This document shows, in pieces, positions 43,302-53,000 of a stretch of DNA of 63,106 nucleotides (its first letter is position 1; the number at the start of each line of letters is the position of its first letter). This DNA comes from an uncultured Clostridia bacterium (GTDB lineage Bacteria; Bacillota; Clostridia; Lachnospirales; Lachnospiraceae), in assembly GCA_945915235.1 (NCBI GenBank), contig CAMEEX010000003.1, forward strand, positions 1 through 63,106, given 5' to 3'. Below the pieces are notes generated by a model that was not told the origin of the DNA, did not search any database, and was given only the letters and a program-made list of their open reading frames with translations. Position numbers and translations under genes: made by a program.

Positions 43302-45073
43302 TGGCTAAGCGAAACACATATTTTCAGGACGAACAGGTGGAAAAGAAGCCCGACATGGGGCAGTTTAAGAAGATATTCAGGTATGTGTATCCGTATAAGA
43401 GCATGTTGGTTATGAGCGGCGTGTTCATGGTACTCGCATCCCTTGTATCGATGATATCGCCGCTGCTTTTAAAGAGGATAATCAACAGCGTCGTGTACGA
43501 TGAGGACTACCGCGAGCTCGCACTTGTGATAGCGGGAATGGCAGTGCTGGCTTTTCTTGAGATTATGCTCAATTTCTTTGAGCAGCGTCTTATGGGAAAG
43601 GCGGGGCATAATATAATTGCGGCTGTGAGACAGGAGGTATTCTACAAGCTTCAAAAGCTGCCGTTTGAATACTTTGACTCGAAGCCGGACGGCAAGATTG
43701 TGGTCAGAGTCACGGACTACATAAATGATTTAGCTAACTTCTTTACTTCACAGCTTGTTATGCTGTTTGTGTATATTATGAAGATAGTGCTGGTGCTGTT
43801 CTTTATGCTGGCAATCAGTCCGCAGCTTACACTCGTCGTGATAGCGGCGGTTGTGCCTATGATGGCATGTATTTTTGCGCTGAGAAAGTCCGTAAGAAAG
43901 CTTTTTCCGGCGCACAGGGCAAAGTATTCCAACAGAACCGCCTTCACAATCGAGTCGATTATGGGCGAGAAGGTCATAAAGAATTTCAACAGAGTTGAGC
44001 AGAGCAAGAAAACTTATAGGGATGTTCATATGCAGAGCGTTGATATGTGGATGAAGATTGTCAGAAGAAACGAACTCAACACACCGATAGTTATGCTGTT
44101 CTGGAATGCCGGAATGATAGCGCTCTATGGAATAGCGCTTCTTCTTATAAAGAACGGCAATGCCATGGTGAACGCAGGAACGGTTGTAGTGTTCACGAAT
44201 TACATGAGTCTGTTTTCGGAACCGCTCACAAGAATTGCGGGAATAATTCAGTCGCTTGCACAGGTCAGCTCGAACCTGGAACAGGTATTTGACACGATTG
44301 ATTATCCGGTGTCGATAGAGGACGGCAAGGATGCCGACGTGCTGGCACATGTGAAGGGCAGGGTGGATTTTGACCATGTGTACTTCGAGTATGAGGAGAA
44401 TGCCCCCGTTCTTGAGGATTTTGACCTGCATGTGACTCCGGGGCAGACGATAGCGCTTGTGGGACCTACGGGTGCCGGAAAGACGACAGTCATAAATCTT
44501 CTCACAAGGTTCTATGATGTGGATAAGGGCAGTGTAAGAATTGACGGAAAAGATGTAAGGAGCGTTACGCTTCAATCCCTCAGAAAAGAGGTCGGGGTTC
44601 TCATGCAGGACCCGTTCATCTTCAAGGGAACGATAATGGACAATATCCGCTATGGCAGACCTTCGGCATCTGACGAGGAGTGCATCGCCGCTGCAAGGCT
44701 TTTGAAGATAGAGGACAGGATAAATGCGTTCACGGACGGCTTCTACCACAAGCTCGATGAGAGAGGGCAGGGACTTTCTGCGGGCGAGAAGCAGCTTATA
44801 AGCTTTGCGAGAATTATTTTAAAAAATCCATCGGTCATAATTCTTGACGAGGCGACCAGCTCCGTGGACACCGAGACGGAGGAACTTATACAGCAGGCTC
44901 TTTCCATCGTGCTGAGGGATAAGACGGCGTTCATCGTAGCACATCGTCTCTCGACGGTGCGCGATGCGGACAGGATACTCTACATTTCCGACAGGGGAAT
45001 TGCGGAGAGCGGAACACATGAGGAGCTTATGAAAAAGAAGGGGCTGTATTACAGGCTCAATATTGGAAGATAG
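43301..45073 (+). CDS. Heterodimeric ABC exporter, catalytic-site subunit
   Basis: This 590-aa half-exporter has six helices and a nucleotide-binding domain with Walker A GPTGAGKT, signature LSAGEKQL (unusual AGE in place of GGQ) and Walker B VIILDEATSSVD with the catalytic Glu intact. The H-loop is VAHRLS. Its non-standard signature would face the degenerate site of the partner, which is the expected pairing. The ATG at 43301 overlaps the stop of the preceding gene. Confidence 0.94.
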   Translation: MAKRNTYFQDEQVEKKPDMGQFKKIFRYVYPYKSMLVMSGVFMVLASLVSMISPLLLKRIINSVVYDEDYRELALVIAGMAVLAFLEIMLNFFEQRLMGKAGHNIIAAVRQEVFYKLQKLPFEYFDSKPDGKIVVRVTDYINDLANFFTSQLVMLFVYIMKIVLVLFFMLAISPQLTLVVIAAVVPMMACIFALRKSVRKLFPAHRAKYSNRTAFTIESIMGEKVIKNFNRVEQSKKTYRDVHMQSVDMWMKIVRRNELNTPIVMLFWNAGMIALYGIALLLIKNGNAMVNAGTVVVFTNYMSLFSEPLTRIAGIIQSLAQVSSNLEQVFDTIDYPVSIEDGKDADVLAHVKGRVDFDHVYFEYEENAPVLEDFDLHVTPGQTIALVGPTGAGKTTVINLLTRFYDVDKGSVRIDGKDVRSVTLQSLRKEVGVLMQDPFIFKGTIMDNIRYGRPSASDEECIAAARLLKIEDRINAFTDGFYHKLDERGQGLSAGEKQLISFARIILKNPSVIILDEATSSVDTETEELIQQALSIVLRDKTAFIVAHRLSTVRDADRILYISDRGIAESGTHEELMKKKGLYYRLNIGR

Positions 45074-45085
45074 GTGAGGTTTTAG

Positions 45086-45619
45086 ATGTTGGAATTGAGA
45101 AAGATAGGTGTGGAGAGCTTTGACGCGGTGTTTGACATTATGGAGAAAAGCTTTCCGGACGATGAGTACAGGGACTATGAGGGGCAGAGGGCGCTCTTTT
45201 CAAATCCTGAGTACAGCATATATGTTGTCGACGGCGAGGGTGGAGATATAAAGGCTTTTATAAGTGTGTGGGATTTCGGCGGTTTTGCTTATGTGGAGCA
45301 TTTCGCGGTAAATCCAGAGTACAGGAACGGCGGCATAGGCGCGCAGGTGCTTGAAAGTCTGCATGAGCTTATGGGAAAGCAGATCTGCCTTGAGGTGGAG
45401 CTGCCGGAAAATGAGCTCGCGCGCAGGAGAATTGGCTTTTACACGAGAAACGGCTTCAATCTGAACGAATACGATTATATCCAGCCGCCGATGGCTGAGG
45501 GGAAAAATCCCGTTCCGCTGCTCATAATGACCTCGAAGGAGACGATAGACGAGGAGCGGTTTAAGTTCCTTAGAAGTGTTCTGTACGATAAAGTGTACAG
45601 ATGTGCGTCAATCGAATAA
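45086..45619 (+). CDS. GNAT family acetyltransferase
   Basis: This 177-aa acetyltransferase has the GNAT core: EHFAVNPEYRNGGIGAQVLESLHELMG (acetyl-CoA loop NGGIG) and FYTRNGFNLNEYDY. It starts 12 bp after the ABC exporter stop, so it is the last gene of the ftsE-to-GNAT run and is followed by a hairpin terminator. The substrate is unknown. Confidence 0.88.
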   Translation: MLELRKIGVESFDAVFDIMEKSFPDDEYRDYEGQRALFSNPEYSIYVVDGEGGDIKAFISVWDFGGFAYVEHFAVNPEYRNGGIGAQVLESLHELMGKQICLEVELPENELARRRIGFYTRNGFNLNEYDYIQPPMAEGKNPVPLLIMTSKETIDEERFKFLRSVLYDKVYRCASIE

Positions 45620-45625
45620 TAATGT

Positions 45626-45660
45626 GAAAGGGACGTGTTTCTGTGAGACAAGTCCTTTTC
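45626..45660 (+). terminator. Terminator behind the envelope operon
   Basis: GAAAGGGACGTGTTTC pairs with GAGACAAGTCCTTTTC (one mismatch plus G-U pairs) around a 3-nt loop. The T-run is within the stem base. Confidence 0.65.
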
Positions 45661-45710
45661 AAATGATAAGATTAAGTAAAAAACAGATGTTTATCAGATT
45701 TTGATTTCAC

Positions 45711-45739
45711 TTGTAAAAGTACTGTTAATAGGTTATACT
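45711..45739 (+). promoter_or_regulatory. Promoter of the toxin-antitoxin operon
   Basis: TTGTAA (45711-45716), 17 nt, TATACT (45734-45739) lie 58 bp before the antitoxin start. Confidence 0.65.
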
Positions 45740-45754
45740 ATGAATTGGGATAAG

Positions 45755-45776
45755 ATTATGATAAAATTATGATAAA
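45755..45776 (+). repeat. Tandem 11-bp repeats, probable antitoxin operator
   Basis: ATTATGATAAA occurs twice without a gap (45755-45765 and 45766-45776), between the -10 box and the ribosome-binding site. This is where the antitoxin or the complex would autorepress. Confidence 0.55.
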
Positions 45777-45797
45777 AATTCATAAGGAGGTTTGTAT

Positions 45798-46055
45798 ATG
45801 ATACAAATTAGACCTGTTTCAGATTTAAGAAATAAGTTTACTGATGTGGAAAAAGCAGTTGCATGTGGTGAACCGGTATATCTGACAAAAAATGGTTATG
45901 GGGCAATGGTAGTACTTAGTCTGGAGGCATATTCAAGATTAACAGATGGTGTTGATGCGGCTCTTGATGCGGCTGATAAATATGCCGAGGAAGATGACAG
46001 AAGATATACGCATGATGAAGTTTTTGCTAATTTGAGAAGGAGGATAAATGGCTGA
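45798..46055 (+). CDS. Phd/YefM-type antitoxin
   Basis: This 85-aa protein matches the Phd/YefM antitoxin fold: MIQIRPVSDLRNKFTDVEKAV, GEPVYLTKNGYGAMVVLSLEAYSRL. The C-terminal half (DAADKYAEEDDRRYTHDEVFANLRRR) would bind the toxin. The start at 45798 follows AAGGAGG by seven bases. It overlaps the toxin by eight bases, the usual layout. The AT-rich base composition differs from the neighbours and points to acquisition by transfer. Confidence 0.93.
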   Translation: MIQIRPVSDLRNKFTDVEKAVACGEPVYLTKNGYGAMVVLSLEAYSRLTDGVDAALDAADKYAEEDDRRYTHDEVFANLRRRING

Positions 46056-46377
46056 TACTAAATATACACTGCGTTATCTGCCATTATTCTATGAAGATTT
46101 ACAGGAGAAGATTGTATATATCGCAGAGAAACTGCATAATATTAAAGCTGCCAATGATTTAATAGATGAGGTTGAGCGGGCAATATTGGAGCGTCAGCCT
46201 GTAGCAGAGTCATTTGAGCCATATCATTCTTTTAAGGAACGACGCTATCCATATTATAGGATTTATGTAAAAAATTTTGTGGTCTATTATGTCGTGATAG
46301 ATGATGATGGTGATGATAAGATTATGGAAATGAGAAGATTTTTATATGAAGGACAAGATGCAAAACATTTGATATAA
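46048..46377 (+). CDS. RelE/ParE-family toxin
   Basis: This 109-aa protein has the RelE/ParE pattern (YTLRYLPLFYEDLQEKIVYIAEKLHN, RRYPYYRIYVKNFVVYYVVID, IMEMRRFLYEGQD). RelE toxins cut mRNA on the ribosome, and ParE toxins block gyrase. The sequence alone does not decide which. The ATG lies inside the end of the antitoxin gene. A terminator-like hairpin follows at 46445-46474. Confidence 0.9.
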   Translation: MADTKYTLRYLPLFYEDLQEKIVYIAEKLHNIKAANDLIDEVERAILERQPVAESFEPYHSFKERRYPYYRIYVKNFVVYYVVIDDDGDDKIMEMRRFLYEGQDAKHLI

Positions 46378-46444
46378 ATAATGAAGATGAGGTTTATAAG
46401 CAAACCACAACTGTAGCATTATTGATAAATAAATTTGATTGTTT

Positions 46445-46474
46445 AGGGGTGGATGCCTAGCGGCAGCTACCCTT
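46445..46474 (+). terminator. Terminator-like hairpin after the toxin gene
   Basis: GGGTGGATGCC pairs with GGCAGCTACCC with one mismatch and one G-U pair, followed by TTTATTAT. Confidence 0.6.
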
Positions 46475-46502
46475 TATTATACGTTTTAATATTAAATAAT
46501 AG

Positions 46503-46514
46503 GAACAAATGTTC
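46503..46514 (+). promoter_or_regulatory. LexA (SOS) box of uvrBA
   Basis: GAACAAATGTTC matches the Gram-positive LexA consensus GAAC-N4-GTTC exactly. It lies 188 bp upstream of uvrB. Downstream a 9-bp inverted repeat (GACAAAGTC at 46526-46534 and GACTTTGTC at 46584-46592) precedes a T6 run, and TTGACT-17-TATTTT (from 46583) is a second promoter candidate. Confidence 0.8.
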
Positions 46515-46701
46515 TAAATAAGATGGACAAAGTCTATTTTTTGTAGTAAAATCAAGCATGTGAGTGCATACTATGAAAATATTGACTTTGTCTTTTTTAG
46601 GAAATATTTTGCAAAAACCTTATTGCAGAGTATGCAAGAACAACAATTAGTTGGCTTATAGAAGTCAAGTTTACTATAAATTTCAGGAAGGAGAGGGCAT
46701 T

Positions 46702-48681
46702 ATGGAGTTTAAATTACATGCCCCATATCAGCCTACTGGCGACCAGCCGCACGCTATTGATGAGCTCGTGAAGGGCTTCAAGGAGGGCAATCAGTTCGAG
46801 ACGCTTCTCGGAGTGACGGGTTCGGGTAAGACCTTTACTATGGCGAATGTCATCGCGGCACTCAATAAGCCTACGCTCATCATATCGCATAACAAGACGC
46901 TTGCGGGGCAGCTCTACGGGGAGATGAAGGAATTTTTTCCCGAGAATGCGGTTGAATATTTTGTGTCTTACTATGATTATTACCAGCCGGAGGCGTATGT
47001 GCCGTCGACGGACACCTATATTGAGAAGGACTCCTCGATAAATGATGAGATAGATAAGCTTCGACATTCGGCGACAGCGGCACTCTCCGAGCGCAAGGAC
47101 GTCATAATAGTGGCGAGTGTCTCATGTATATATGGACTCGGAAGCCCCGTCGACTATGAGAATATGGTTGTGTCACTGCGACCGGGCATGGAGAAGGACA
47201 GGGACGAGATAATAAGCAAGCTCGTCGACAACCAGTACACGAGAAATGACATGGATTTCAAGCGAGGCTCGTTCAGGGTGAGGGGAGATGTCCTTGAGAT
47301 ATTTCCTGCGGCATCGACTGACAGGGCTGTGCGCGTGGAGTTTTTCGGAGATGAGATAGACAGGCTGACGGAGATAGATGTGCTGACGGGGGAGAAGAAG
47401 GCGGAGTTGTCGCACATCGCGATTTTTCCTGCATCGCACTATGTAGTGCCGCGTGAGAAGATGATACAGGCGGCGGCGAACATTAAGCAGGAGATGGAGG
47501 AGAGAGTAGCGTACTTTAAGAGCGAGGATAAGCTTCTTGAGGCACAGAGAATTAAGGAGAGAACCAGTTTCGACGTGGAGATGATGCTCGAGACCGGCTT
47601 CTGCTCGGGTATTGAGAACTATTCCAGGCATCTTGCCGGGCTTGCGCCGGGTACACCACCGTACACGCTTATAGATTATTTTCCTGAGGATTTTCTCATA
47701 ATAGTAGATGAGTCGCATATCACCATACCGCAGATAAGGGGAATGTATGCGGGCGACAGGTCGCGTAAGACCACGCTTGTGGACTACGGTTTCCGTCTGC
47801 CGTCGGCACTCGACAACCGACCGCTGAATTTTGAGGAGTTTGAGGGAAAGATTGACCAGATGCTCTTCGTGTCAGCCACACCGTCGGACTACGAGTCGGA
47901 GCATGAGCTTATGAGAACGGAGCAGATTATAAGACCTACGGGACTTTTGGACCCTGAGATTACCGTGAAGCCGGTTGAGGGGCAGATTGATGACCTCATA
48001 GGCGAGGTGAATAAGGAGATTGGAAAGCATAACAAGGTACTTATCACCACGCTCACCAAGAGAATGGCGGAGGATCTGACCAACTACATGAAGGAAGCGG
48101 GAATAAGAGTGCGGTATCTTCATTCGGACATCGACACGCTCGAGCGAGCTGAGATAATAAGGGATATGAGACTTGACGTGTTTGACGTGCTTGTGGGAAT
48201 TAACCTTTTGAGGGAGGGACTGGATATCCCGGAGATTACGCTTGTAGCCATTTTAGATGCGGACAAGGAGGGCTTCCTGCGCTCGGAGACCTCGCTTATA
48301 CAGACGATAGGACGAGCTGCACGAAACGCTGACGGAAGGGTAATTATGTACGCAGATGTCATCACTGACTCGATGCGCCGCGCCATAGACGAGACCGAGA
48401 GACGTAGGGAAATTCAGAAGAAGTATAACGAGGAGCACGGAATTACACCGACCACCATCAAGAAGGCGGTTCGTGACCTCATCGCTATATCGAAGGCGGC
48501 ATCGGAGCCTAAGGCTGACATGGAGAAGGATATCGAGTCCATGAGCCGCAAGGAGCTTGAAAAGCTGCTAAAGGAGCTTAGTAAACAGATGCACAAGGCA
48601 GCGGCGGAGCTGGATTTTGAGCGGGCGGCAGAGCTTCGTGATAGGATAATAGAGATTAAGAAGAGTATGCTGGAGGAATAG
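46702..48681 (+). CDS. uvrB: Excinuclease ABC subunit B
   Basis: This 659-aa DNA repair helicase binds damaged DNA with UvrA and then recruits UvrC. The start at 46702 ([19 protein letters not shown]) follows GAAGGAGAGG. Walker A GVTGSGKT, the beta-hairpin [16 protein letters not shown] box and the helicase motifs ([31 protein letters not shown]) are visible, and a UVR motif ends the protein ([15 protein letters not shown]). uvrA starts three bases after the stop. Confidence 0.98.
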   Translation: MEFKLHAPYQPTGDQPHAIDELVKGFKEGNQFETLLGVTGSGKTFTMANVIAALNKPTLIISHNKTLAGQLYGEMKEFFPENAVEYFVSYYDYYQPEAYVPSTDTYIEKDSSINDEIDKLRHSATAALSERKDVIIVASVSCIYGLGSPVDYENMVVSLRPGMEKDRDEIISKLVDNQYTRNDMDFKRGSFRVRGDVLEIFPAASTDRAVRVEFFGDEIDRLTEIDVLTGEKKAELSHIAIFPASHYVVPREKMIQAAANIKQEMEERVAYFKSEDKLLEAQRIKERTSFDVEMMLETGFCSGIENYSRHLAGLAPGTPPYTLIDYFPEDFLIIVDESHITIPQIRGMYAGDRSRKTTLVDYGFRLPSALDNRPLNFEEFEGKIDQMLFVSATPSDYESEHELMRTEQIIRPTGLLDPEITVKPVEGQIDDLIGEVNKEIGKHNKVLITTLTKRMAEDLTNYMKEAGIRVRYLHSDIDTLERAEIIRDMRLDVFDVLVGINLLREGLDIPEITLVAILDADKEGFLRSETSLIQTIGRAARNADGRVIMYADVITDSMRRAIDETERRREIQKKYNEEHGITPTTIKKAVRDLIAISKAASEPKADMEKDIESMSRKELEKLLKELSKQMHKAAAELDFERAAELRDRIIEIKKSMLEE

Positions 48682-48684
48682 AAC

Positions 48685-51519
48685 ATGGCTTTGTATTCTA
48701 GAAATTATATTAAGATAAGAGGGGCGAGGGAACACAACCTCAAGGGGATAGATGTCGATATACCGCGCGATTCCTTCACAGTCCTCACGGGTGTGAGCGG
48801 TTCGGGTAAGTCGTCGCTCGCGTTCGATACGATATATGCGGAGGGGCAGAGAAGATACATGGAGTCGCTCTCCTCGTATGCGAGACAGTTCTTGGGGCAG
48901 ATGGAGAAACCTGACGTGGACAGCATTGAGGGATTGTCGCCTGCAATTTCCATTGACCAGAAATCAACCAACCGCAACCCTCGTTCAACAGTGGGAACGG
49001 TCACTGAGATATACGATTATATGAGACTTCTCTATGCAAGAGTCGGTATCGTGCACTGTCCTAAGTGCGGCAGGGAGATTAAAAAGCAGTCCGTTGACCA
49101 GATTGTTGACCAGATTATGGGACTGCCTGAGCGCACAAAGTTTCAGGTGCTCGCACCTGTTGTCAGAGGGCGCAAGGGAGAGCATGTCAAGGTGCTCGAG
49201 AGTGCGAAGAAGAGCGGCTATGTGCGCGTGAGGGTTGACGGCATAATCTATGAGCTGTCCGAGGACATTAAGCTCGAGAAGAACAAGAAGCACAATATAG
49301 AGATAGTTGTCGACAGACTTTCGGTAAAGGAGGGTATGGAGAAGCGTCTCACCGAGTCGGTGGAGAATGCGCTTGCACTCGCGGACGGTCTTGTGATGAT
49401 AGACATTATCGACGGCGAGATGCTCAATTTCAGCCAGAGTTTCGCCTGTCCTGACTGTGGCATAAGTGTCGAGGAGGTGGAGCCGAGAAGCTTCTCCTTC
49501 AACAATCCTTTCGGTGCCTGCCCGGAGTGCTTCGGTCTTGGCTACAAGATGGAGTTTGACATTGACTTGATTATTCCTGATAAGAATTTGAGCATAGATG
49601 AGGGCGCGATCACGGCTTTGGGCTGGCAGTCCTCCACGGAGGAGGGAAGCTTCACAAGAGCCATTTTAAAGGCGTTGGCGGAGGAGTACAATTTCAGTCT
49701 CAGCACGCCGTATAAGGACTATCCTGCCGAGATTAAGAATATTCTTGTCAACGGAACAGGCGGGCATACGGTCAAGGTGCATTACCGAGGACAGAGAGGT
49801 GTCGGCGTGTACGACATCGCGTTTGAAGGACTTATCCGCAACATGCAGAAGCGCTATAGGGAGACGGCATCGGACAGCATGAAGCAGGAGTATGAGACAT
49901 TTATGAAAATTACGCCTTGCGAGGTATGTAAGGGTCAGCGTCTCAAGGCGACCTCGCTTGCGGTCACGGTCGGCGGCATCAATATTTTCCAGATGACGGA
50001 CATGTCCATCGTTAAGCTCAAGGCATTTCTTGACAATCTCACACTCTCGCCGATGCAGCAGACCATAGGTGAGCAGATATTGAAGGAGATTAGGGCAAGG
50101 CTTGGCTTCCTAGTGAATGTCGGACTTGAATACCTCACGCTCTCGAGAGCGACGGGAACGCTGTCGGGCGGTGAGGCACAGCGTATAAGGCTTGCCACGC
50201 AGATTGGCTCCGGACTTGTCGGGGTGGCGTACATTCTCGATGAGCCGAGCATCGGACTTCACCAGAGGGACAACGACAAACTGCTCTCCGCGCTGATGAA
50301 GCTCAGAGATCTTGGAAACACGCTCATCGTTGTAGAGCATGACGAGGACACCATGCGCGCGGCGGACTATATTGTTGATATCGGTCCGGCAGCAGGAGAG
50401 CACGGCGGTGAGGTCATAGCGACAGGTAATGCCGAGGAGATTATGAAAAATGAGAACTCCATAACAGGCGCATACCTTAGCGGAAGAAGAAAGATACTTG
50501 TGCCTGAGGAGAGAAGGAAGCCTACAGGATATTTGACAATCAAGGGGGCGAGACAGAATAACCTTAAGAATATAGATGTGGATATTCCGCTTGGAATATT
50601 TACCTGCGTTACAGGTGTATCGGGATCAGGTAAGAGCAGCCTTGTAAATGAGATACTGTACAAGCGCCTTGCGAGGGATTTGAACAGGGCGAGAACCATT
50701 CCGGGTGAGCATGATGACATTATCGGAATAGATAAGCTGGACAAGGTTATAGCCATCGACCAGTCACCTATAGGCAGAACTCCGCGCTCTAACCCGGCGA
50801 CCTACACGGGAGCATTTGACTTGATAAGGGATTTATTCGCATCGACCTCTGATGCGAAGGCGAGAGGCTATTCTAAAGGACGTTTCAGCTTCAATGTGAA
50901 GGGCGGACGCTGTGAGGCTTGTGGCGGCGACGGAATAATAAAGATAGAGATGCATTTCCTCCCTGACGTCTATGTGCCTTGCGAGGTATGCGGCGGCAAG
51001 CGCTACAACAGGGAGACACTCGAGGTCAAGTATAAGGGAAAGAGCATCTATGATGTGCTCAATATGACGGTCGAGGAGGCAGTCAAGTTCTTTGAGAATG
51101 TGCCGTCAATCAGAAGAAAGATTGAGACGATGAATGAGGTAGGCCTCTCCTATATAAGGCTTGGACAGCCTTCAACCGAGCTGTCGGGCGGTGAGGCGCA
51201 GAGAATTAAGCTCGCCACAGAGCTTAGCAGGCGCGGAACGGGAAAGACGATATACATTCTCGACGAGCCTACGACGGGACTTCACTTTGCCGACGTTCAC
51301 AAGCTTGTCGATATCCTGAGGAGACTCTCAGACAGCGGCAACACCGTGGTTGTAATAGAGCACAACCTCGATGTCATCAAGACAGCCGATTACCTCATAG
51401 ATATCGGACCGGAGGGCGGCGAAGGCGGCGGAACCGTGATAGCGAAGGGAACGCCGGAGGAGGTTGCAAAGAACAAGAAGTCGTATACGGGGCAGTTCGT
51501 GAAGAAGTACCTTAATTGA
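48685..51519 (+). CDS. uvrA: Excinuclease ABC subunit A
   Basis: This 944-aa damage-sensing ATPase has two ABC modules. Walker A motifs are GVSGSGKSS near residue 32 and again near 650. Signatures LSGGEAQR occur twice. Zinc-binding [13 protein letters not shown] with CPECFG, and CEACGG with CEVCGG are intact. The DEP boxes ([20 protein letters not shown]) are normal. It starts three bases after uvrB, so the two are translated together. The 289-bp structured element begins eight bases after the stop. Confidence 0.98.
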   Translation: MALYSRNYIKIRGAREHNLKGIDVDIPRDSFTVLTGVSGSGKSSLAFDTIYAEGQRRYMESLSSYARQFLGQMEKPDVDSIEGLSPAISIDQKSTNRNPRSTVGTVTEIYDYMRLLYARVGIVHCPKCGREIKKQSVDQIVDQIMGLPERTKFQVLAPVVRGRKGEHVKVLESAKKSGYVRVRVDGIIYELSEDIKLEKNKKHNIEIVVDRLSVKEGMEKRLTESVENALALADGLVMIDIIDGEMLNFSQSFACPDCGISVEEVEPRSFSFNNPFGACPECFGLGYKMEFDIDLIIPDKNLSIDEGAITALGWQSSTEEGSFTRAILKALAEEYNFSLSTPYKDYPAEIKNILVNGTGGHTVKVHYRGQRGVGVYDIAFEGLIRNMQKRYRETASDSMKQEYETFMKITPCEVCKGQRLKATSLAVTVGGINIFQMTDMSIVKLKAFLDNLTLSPMQQTIGEQILKEIRARLGFLVNVGLEYLTLSRATGTLSGGEAQRIRLATQIGSGLVGVAYILDEPSIGLHQRDNDKLLSALMKLRDLGNTLIVVEHDEDTMRAADYIVDIGPAAGEHGGEVIATGNAEEIMKNENSITGAYLSGRRKILVPEERRKPTGYLTIKGARQNNLKNIDVDIPLGIFTCVTGVSGSGKSSLVNEILYKRLARDLNRARTIPGEHDDIIGIDKLDKVIAIDQSPIGRTPRSNPATYTGAFDLIRDLFASTSDAKARGYSKGRFSFNVKGGRCEACGGDGIIKIEMHFLPDVYVPCEVCGGKRYNRETLEVKYKGKSIYDVLNMTVEEAVKFFENVPSIRRKIETMNEVGLSYIRLGQPSTELSGGEAQRIKLATELSRRGTGKTIYILDEPTTGLHFADVHKLVDILRRLSDSGNTVVVIEHNLDVIKTADYLIDIGPEGGEGGGTVIAKGTPEEVAKNKKSYTGQFVKKYLN

Positions 51520-51527
51520 TAGTGCGG

Positions 51528-51816
51528 GTGTCAAAACAGGCGGAATTGCTGCGAAAGTATAGGTGGGGGGATATGGGGCATATCGACTCCGTTGTGCTAA
51601 GCAAGGTGTTCTAAGAACTCTGGCATGCGTTTTGCTGTGGTCCGCCAACGATGCAAAGCAGACCTCCGTGTCTGCGTTGCATCTAATCCGGCGTCCATGC
51701 CGGATTTGGCTGGGTTGTGAGCAGAGTTCTAAGAACACCTAGGCTTCGCCCAAAATTCGCGAATGCCCCATATCCGCCGCCTATACTTATGTAGGTTTTG
51801 GAGCCTGTTTTGACAC
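51528..51816. repeat. 289-bp nested palindromic element (MITE-like or structured RNA)
   Basis: The ends GTGTCAAAACAGGC and GCCTGTTTTGACAC are exact 14-nt inverted repeats. Inside them GTATAGG..GGATATGGGGCAT pairs with its complement, then GGTGTTCTAAGAACTCTG (51605-51622) pairs perfectly with 51722-51739. The centre holds two hairpins: 51650-51683 (14-bp arms, one mismatch) and 51685-51706 (8-bp arms, AATCCGGC). No reading frame of note is present. The layout suits either a small transposable element with long inverted repeats or a multibranched RNA. No target-site duplication could be seen. Confidence 0.8.
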
Positions 51817-51828
51817 ATCTACAGAACA

Positions 51829-51863
51829 GGAAAAACGAGAGGTTATGAACCTCTCGTTTTTCC
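51829..51863. terminator. Bidirectional terminator of uvrBA and the ferredoxin-like gene
   Basis: GGAAAAACGAGAGGTT and its exact complement flank ATG. The stem is 16 bp with A-rich and T-rich arms, and lies just behind the structured element. Confidence 0.85.
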
Positions 51864-51886
51864 GTCCGTTATTAATTGAGTAATGC

Positions 51887-52669
51887 CTACTCCAATATCT
51901 CCCCTTCGGTGGATATGGTGTACACATGCCATGGTATGAATTTTCCGCTTGCTTTGAGGGCGTTCTTCGCCGCGTGCTCTAATCCGCCGCAGCAAGGAAC
52001 CTCCATGCGGACGATGGTTACGCTCTTGATATTGTTGTTGGCGATTATCTGCGTGAGCTTTTCAGTGTAGTCCACGTCGTCGAGCTTAGGGCAACCTATT
52101 ACGGTGATGTGGTTCTTTATAAAACGCTTGTGGAAATTGCCGTAAGCGTAAGCGGTGCAGTCGGCGGCGATGAGAAGATTGGCACCGTCGAAGTATGGCG
52201 CGCATATCGGGACAAGCTTAATCTGCACAGGCCACTGCATAAGCTCGCTGGTGTTTACATTGAGATTGTCGGAATTGCTGCCATGTGAACTGTCTGCATC
52301 GTTGCCGGTACCGGAAGCTGTGTTTGAAACATGGTTATTCTGCGCGTGTGATATCACTCTTGAACGTGTGCCAGGGCAGCCATGGAAAACAGGAGCTTCC
52401 TTAGGAGCTTCCGCCTTTGCTTTTGCCTCCTTGGCAGCTTTTGCGGCGAGAACGGCAGCCTCATCGTAAGCCGGAGCCTCGCGCTGCTCGAAGTGGATTG
52501 CGTCGACAGGACATGCAGGGAGACAGTCGCCGAGACCATCGCAGTAGTGCTCACGCGTGAGCTTGGCTTTTCCGTCCACGATATCTATGGCACCCTCGTG
52601 GCAGGCTGTAGCACACAGTCCGCAGCCGATACATTTTTCTTCATCAATTTTAATTATCTGTCTTATCAT
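51887..52669 (-). CDS. 4Fe-4S ferredoxin-domain protein
   Basis: This 260-aa protein has two ferredoxin-type cluster motifs at the start (CIGCGLCATACHEGAI and CDGLGDCLPACPVDAI), then an Ala/Lys-rich linker (about 70-90) and a Ser/Asn-rich stretch. A C-terminal domain has further Cys (PICAPYF, ADCTAYA, IGCPKLDD, PCCGG). It probably moves electrons in the cytosol. Partner and reaction are unknown. It is divergent from a Crp/Fnr regulator, with a palindrome between them, which suggests regulation by that protein. Confidence 0.88.
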   Translation of the reverse strand: MIRQIIKIDEEKCIGCGLCATACHEGAIDIVDGKAKLTREHYCDGLGDCLPACPVDAIHFEQREAPAYDEAAVLAAKAAKEAKAKAEAPKEAPVFHGCPGTRSRVISHAQNNHVSNTASGTGNDADSSHGSNSDNLNVNTSELMQWPVQIKLVPICAPYFDGANLLIAADCTAYAYGNFHKRFIKNHITVIGCPKLDDVDYTEKLTQIIANNNIKSVTIVRMEVPCCGGLEHAAKNALKASGKFIPWHVYTISTEGEILE

Positions 52670-52780
52670 AATTTTCTCCTTAAATTTTTTTAGAATAAAA
52701 TAATTTTAACATGAGGGTCAAAAGGTATTTTCCCCTGATATTATAATTTTTTAACAAGTCTGTTTATTGCTTTTATGGGC

Positions 52781-52797
52781 ACATCATAATATGATGT
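52781..52797. promoter_or_regulatory. Palindrome between the ferredoxin and crp-like genes
   Basis: ACATCAT-AAT-ATGATGT has perfect 7-bp arms in the 331-bp divergent gap (52670-53000). A TATAAT at 52856-52861 faces the crp-like gene, and a second inverted pair GATTGC...GCAATC lies at about 52813-52844. The palindrome is a good operator candidate. Nothing else is seen in the gap. Confidence 0.5.
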
Positions 52798-53000
52798 AGG
52801 TGTAAAGAAACTGATTGCGGTTGCATACGCATACATCAGCAATCTATGTATACGATATAATAATTTAATGCATAAATCGGTTGTTATTACAACAAAATAT
52901 TATTATAATGATGCTGAGACAGAAAGTATGCTTACAAAATAAATATCCGTAGGCATCGTCTGGGGGTCAGAAACATTGCTGTGACATGGAGGGGGCAGGT

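Noticed and set aside
51520-51886. A protein gene hidden in the structured element
   Set aside because: The only frames there (such as the one on the minus strand extending from uvrA antisense) run through inverted repeats and have no family features.
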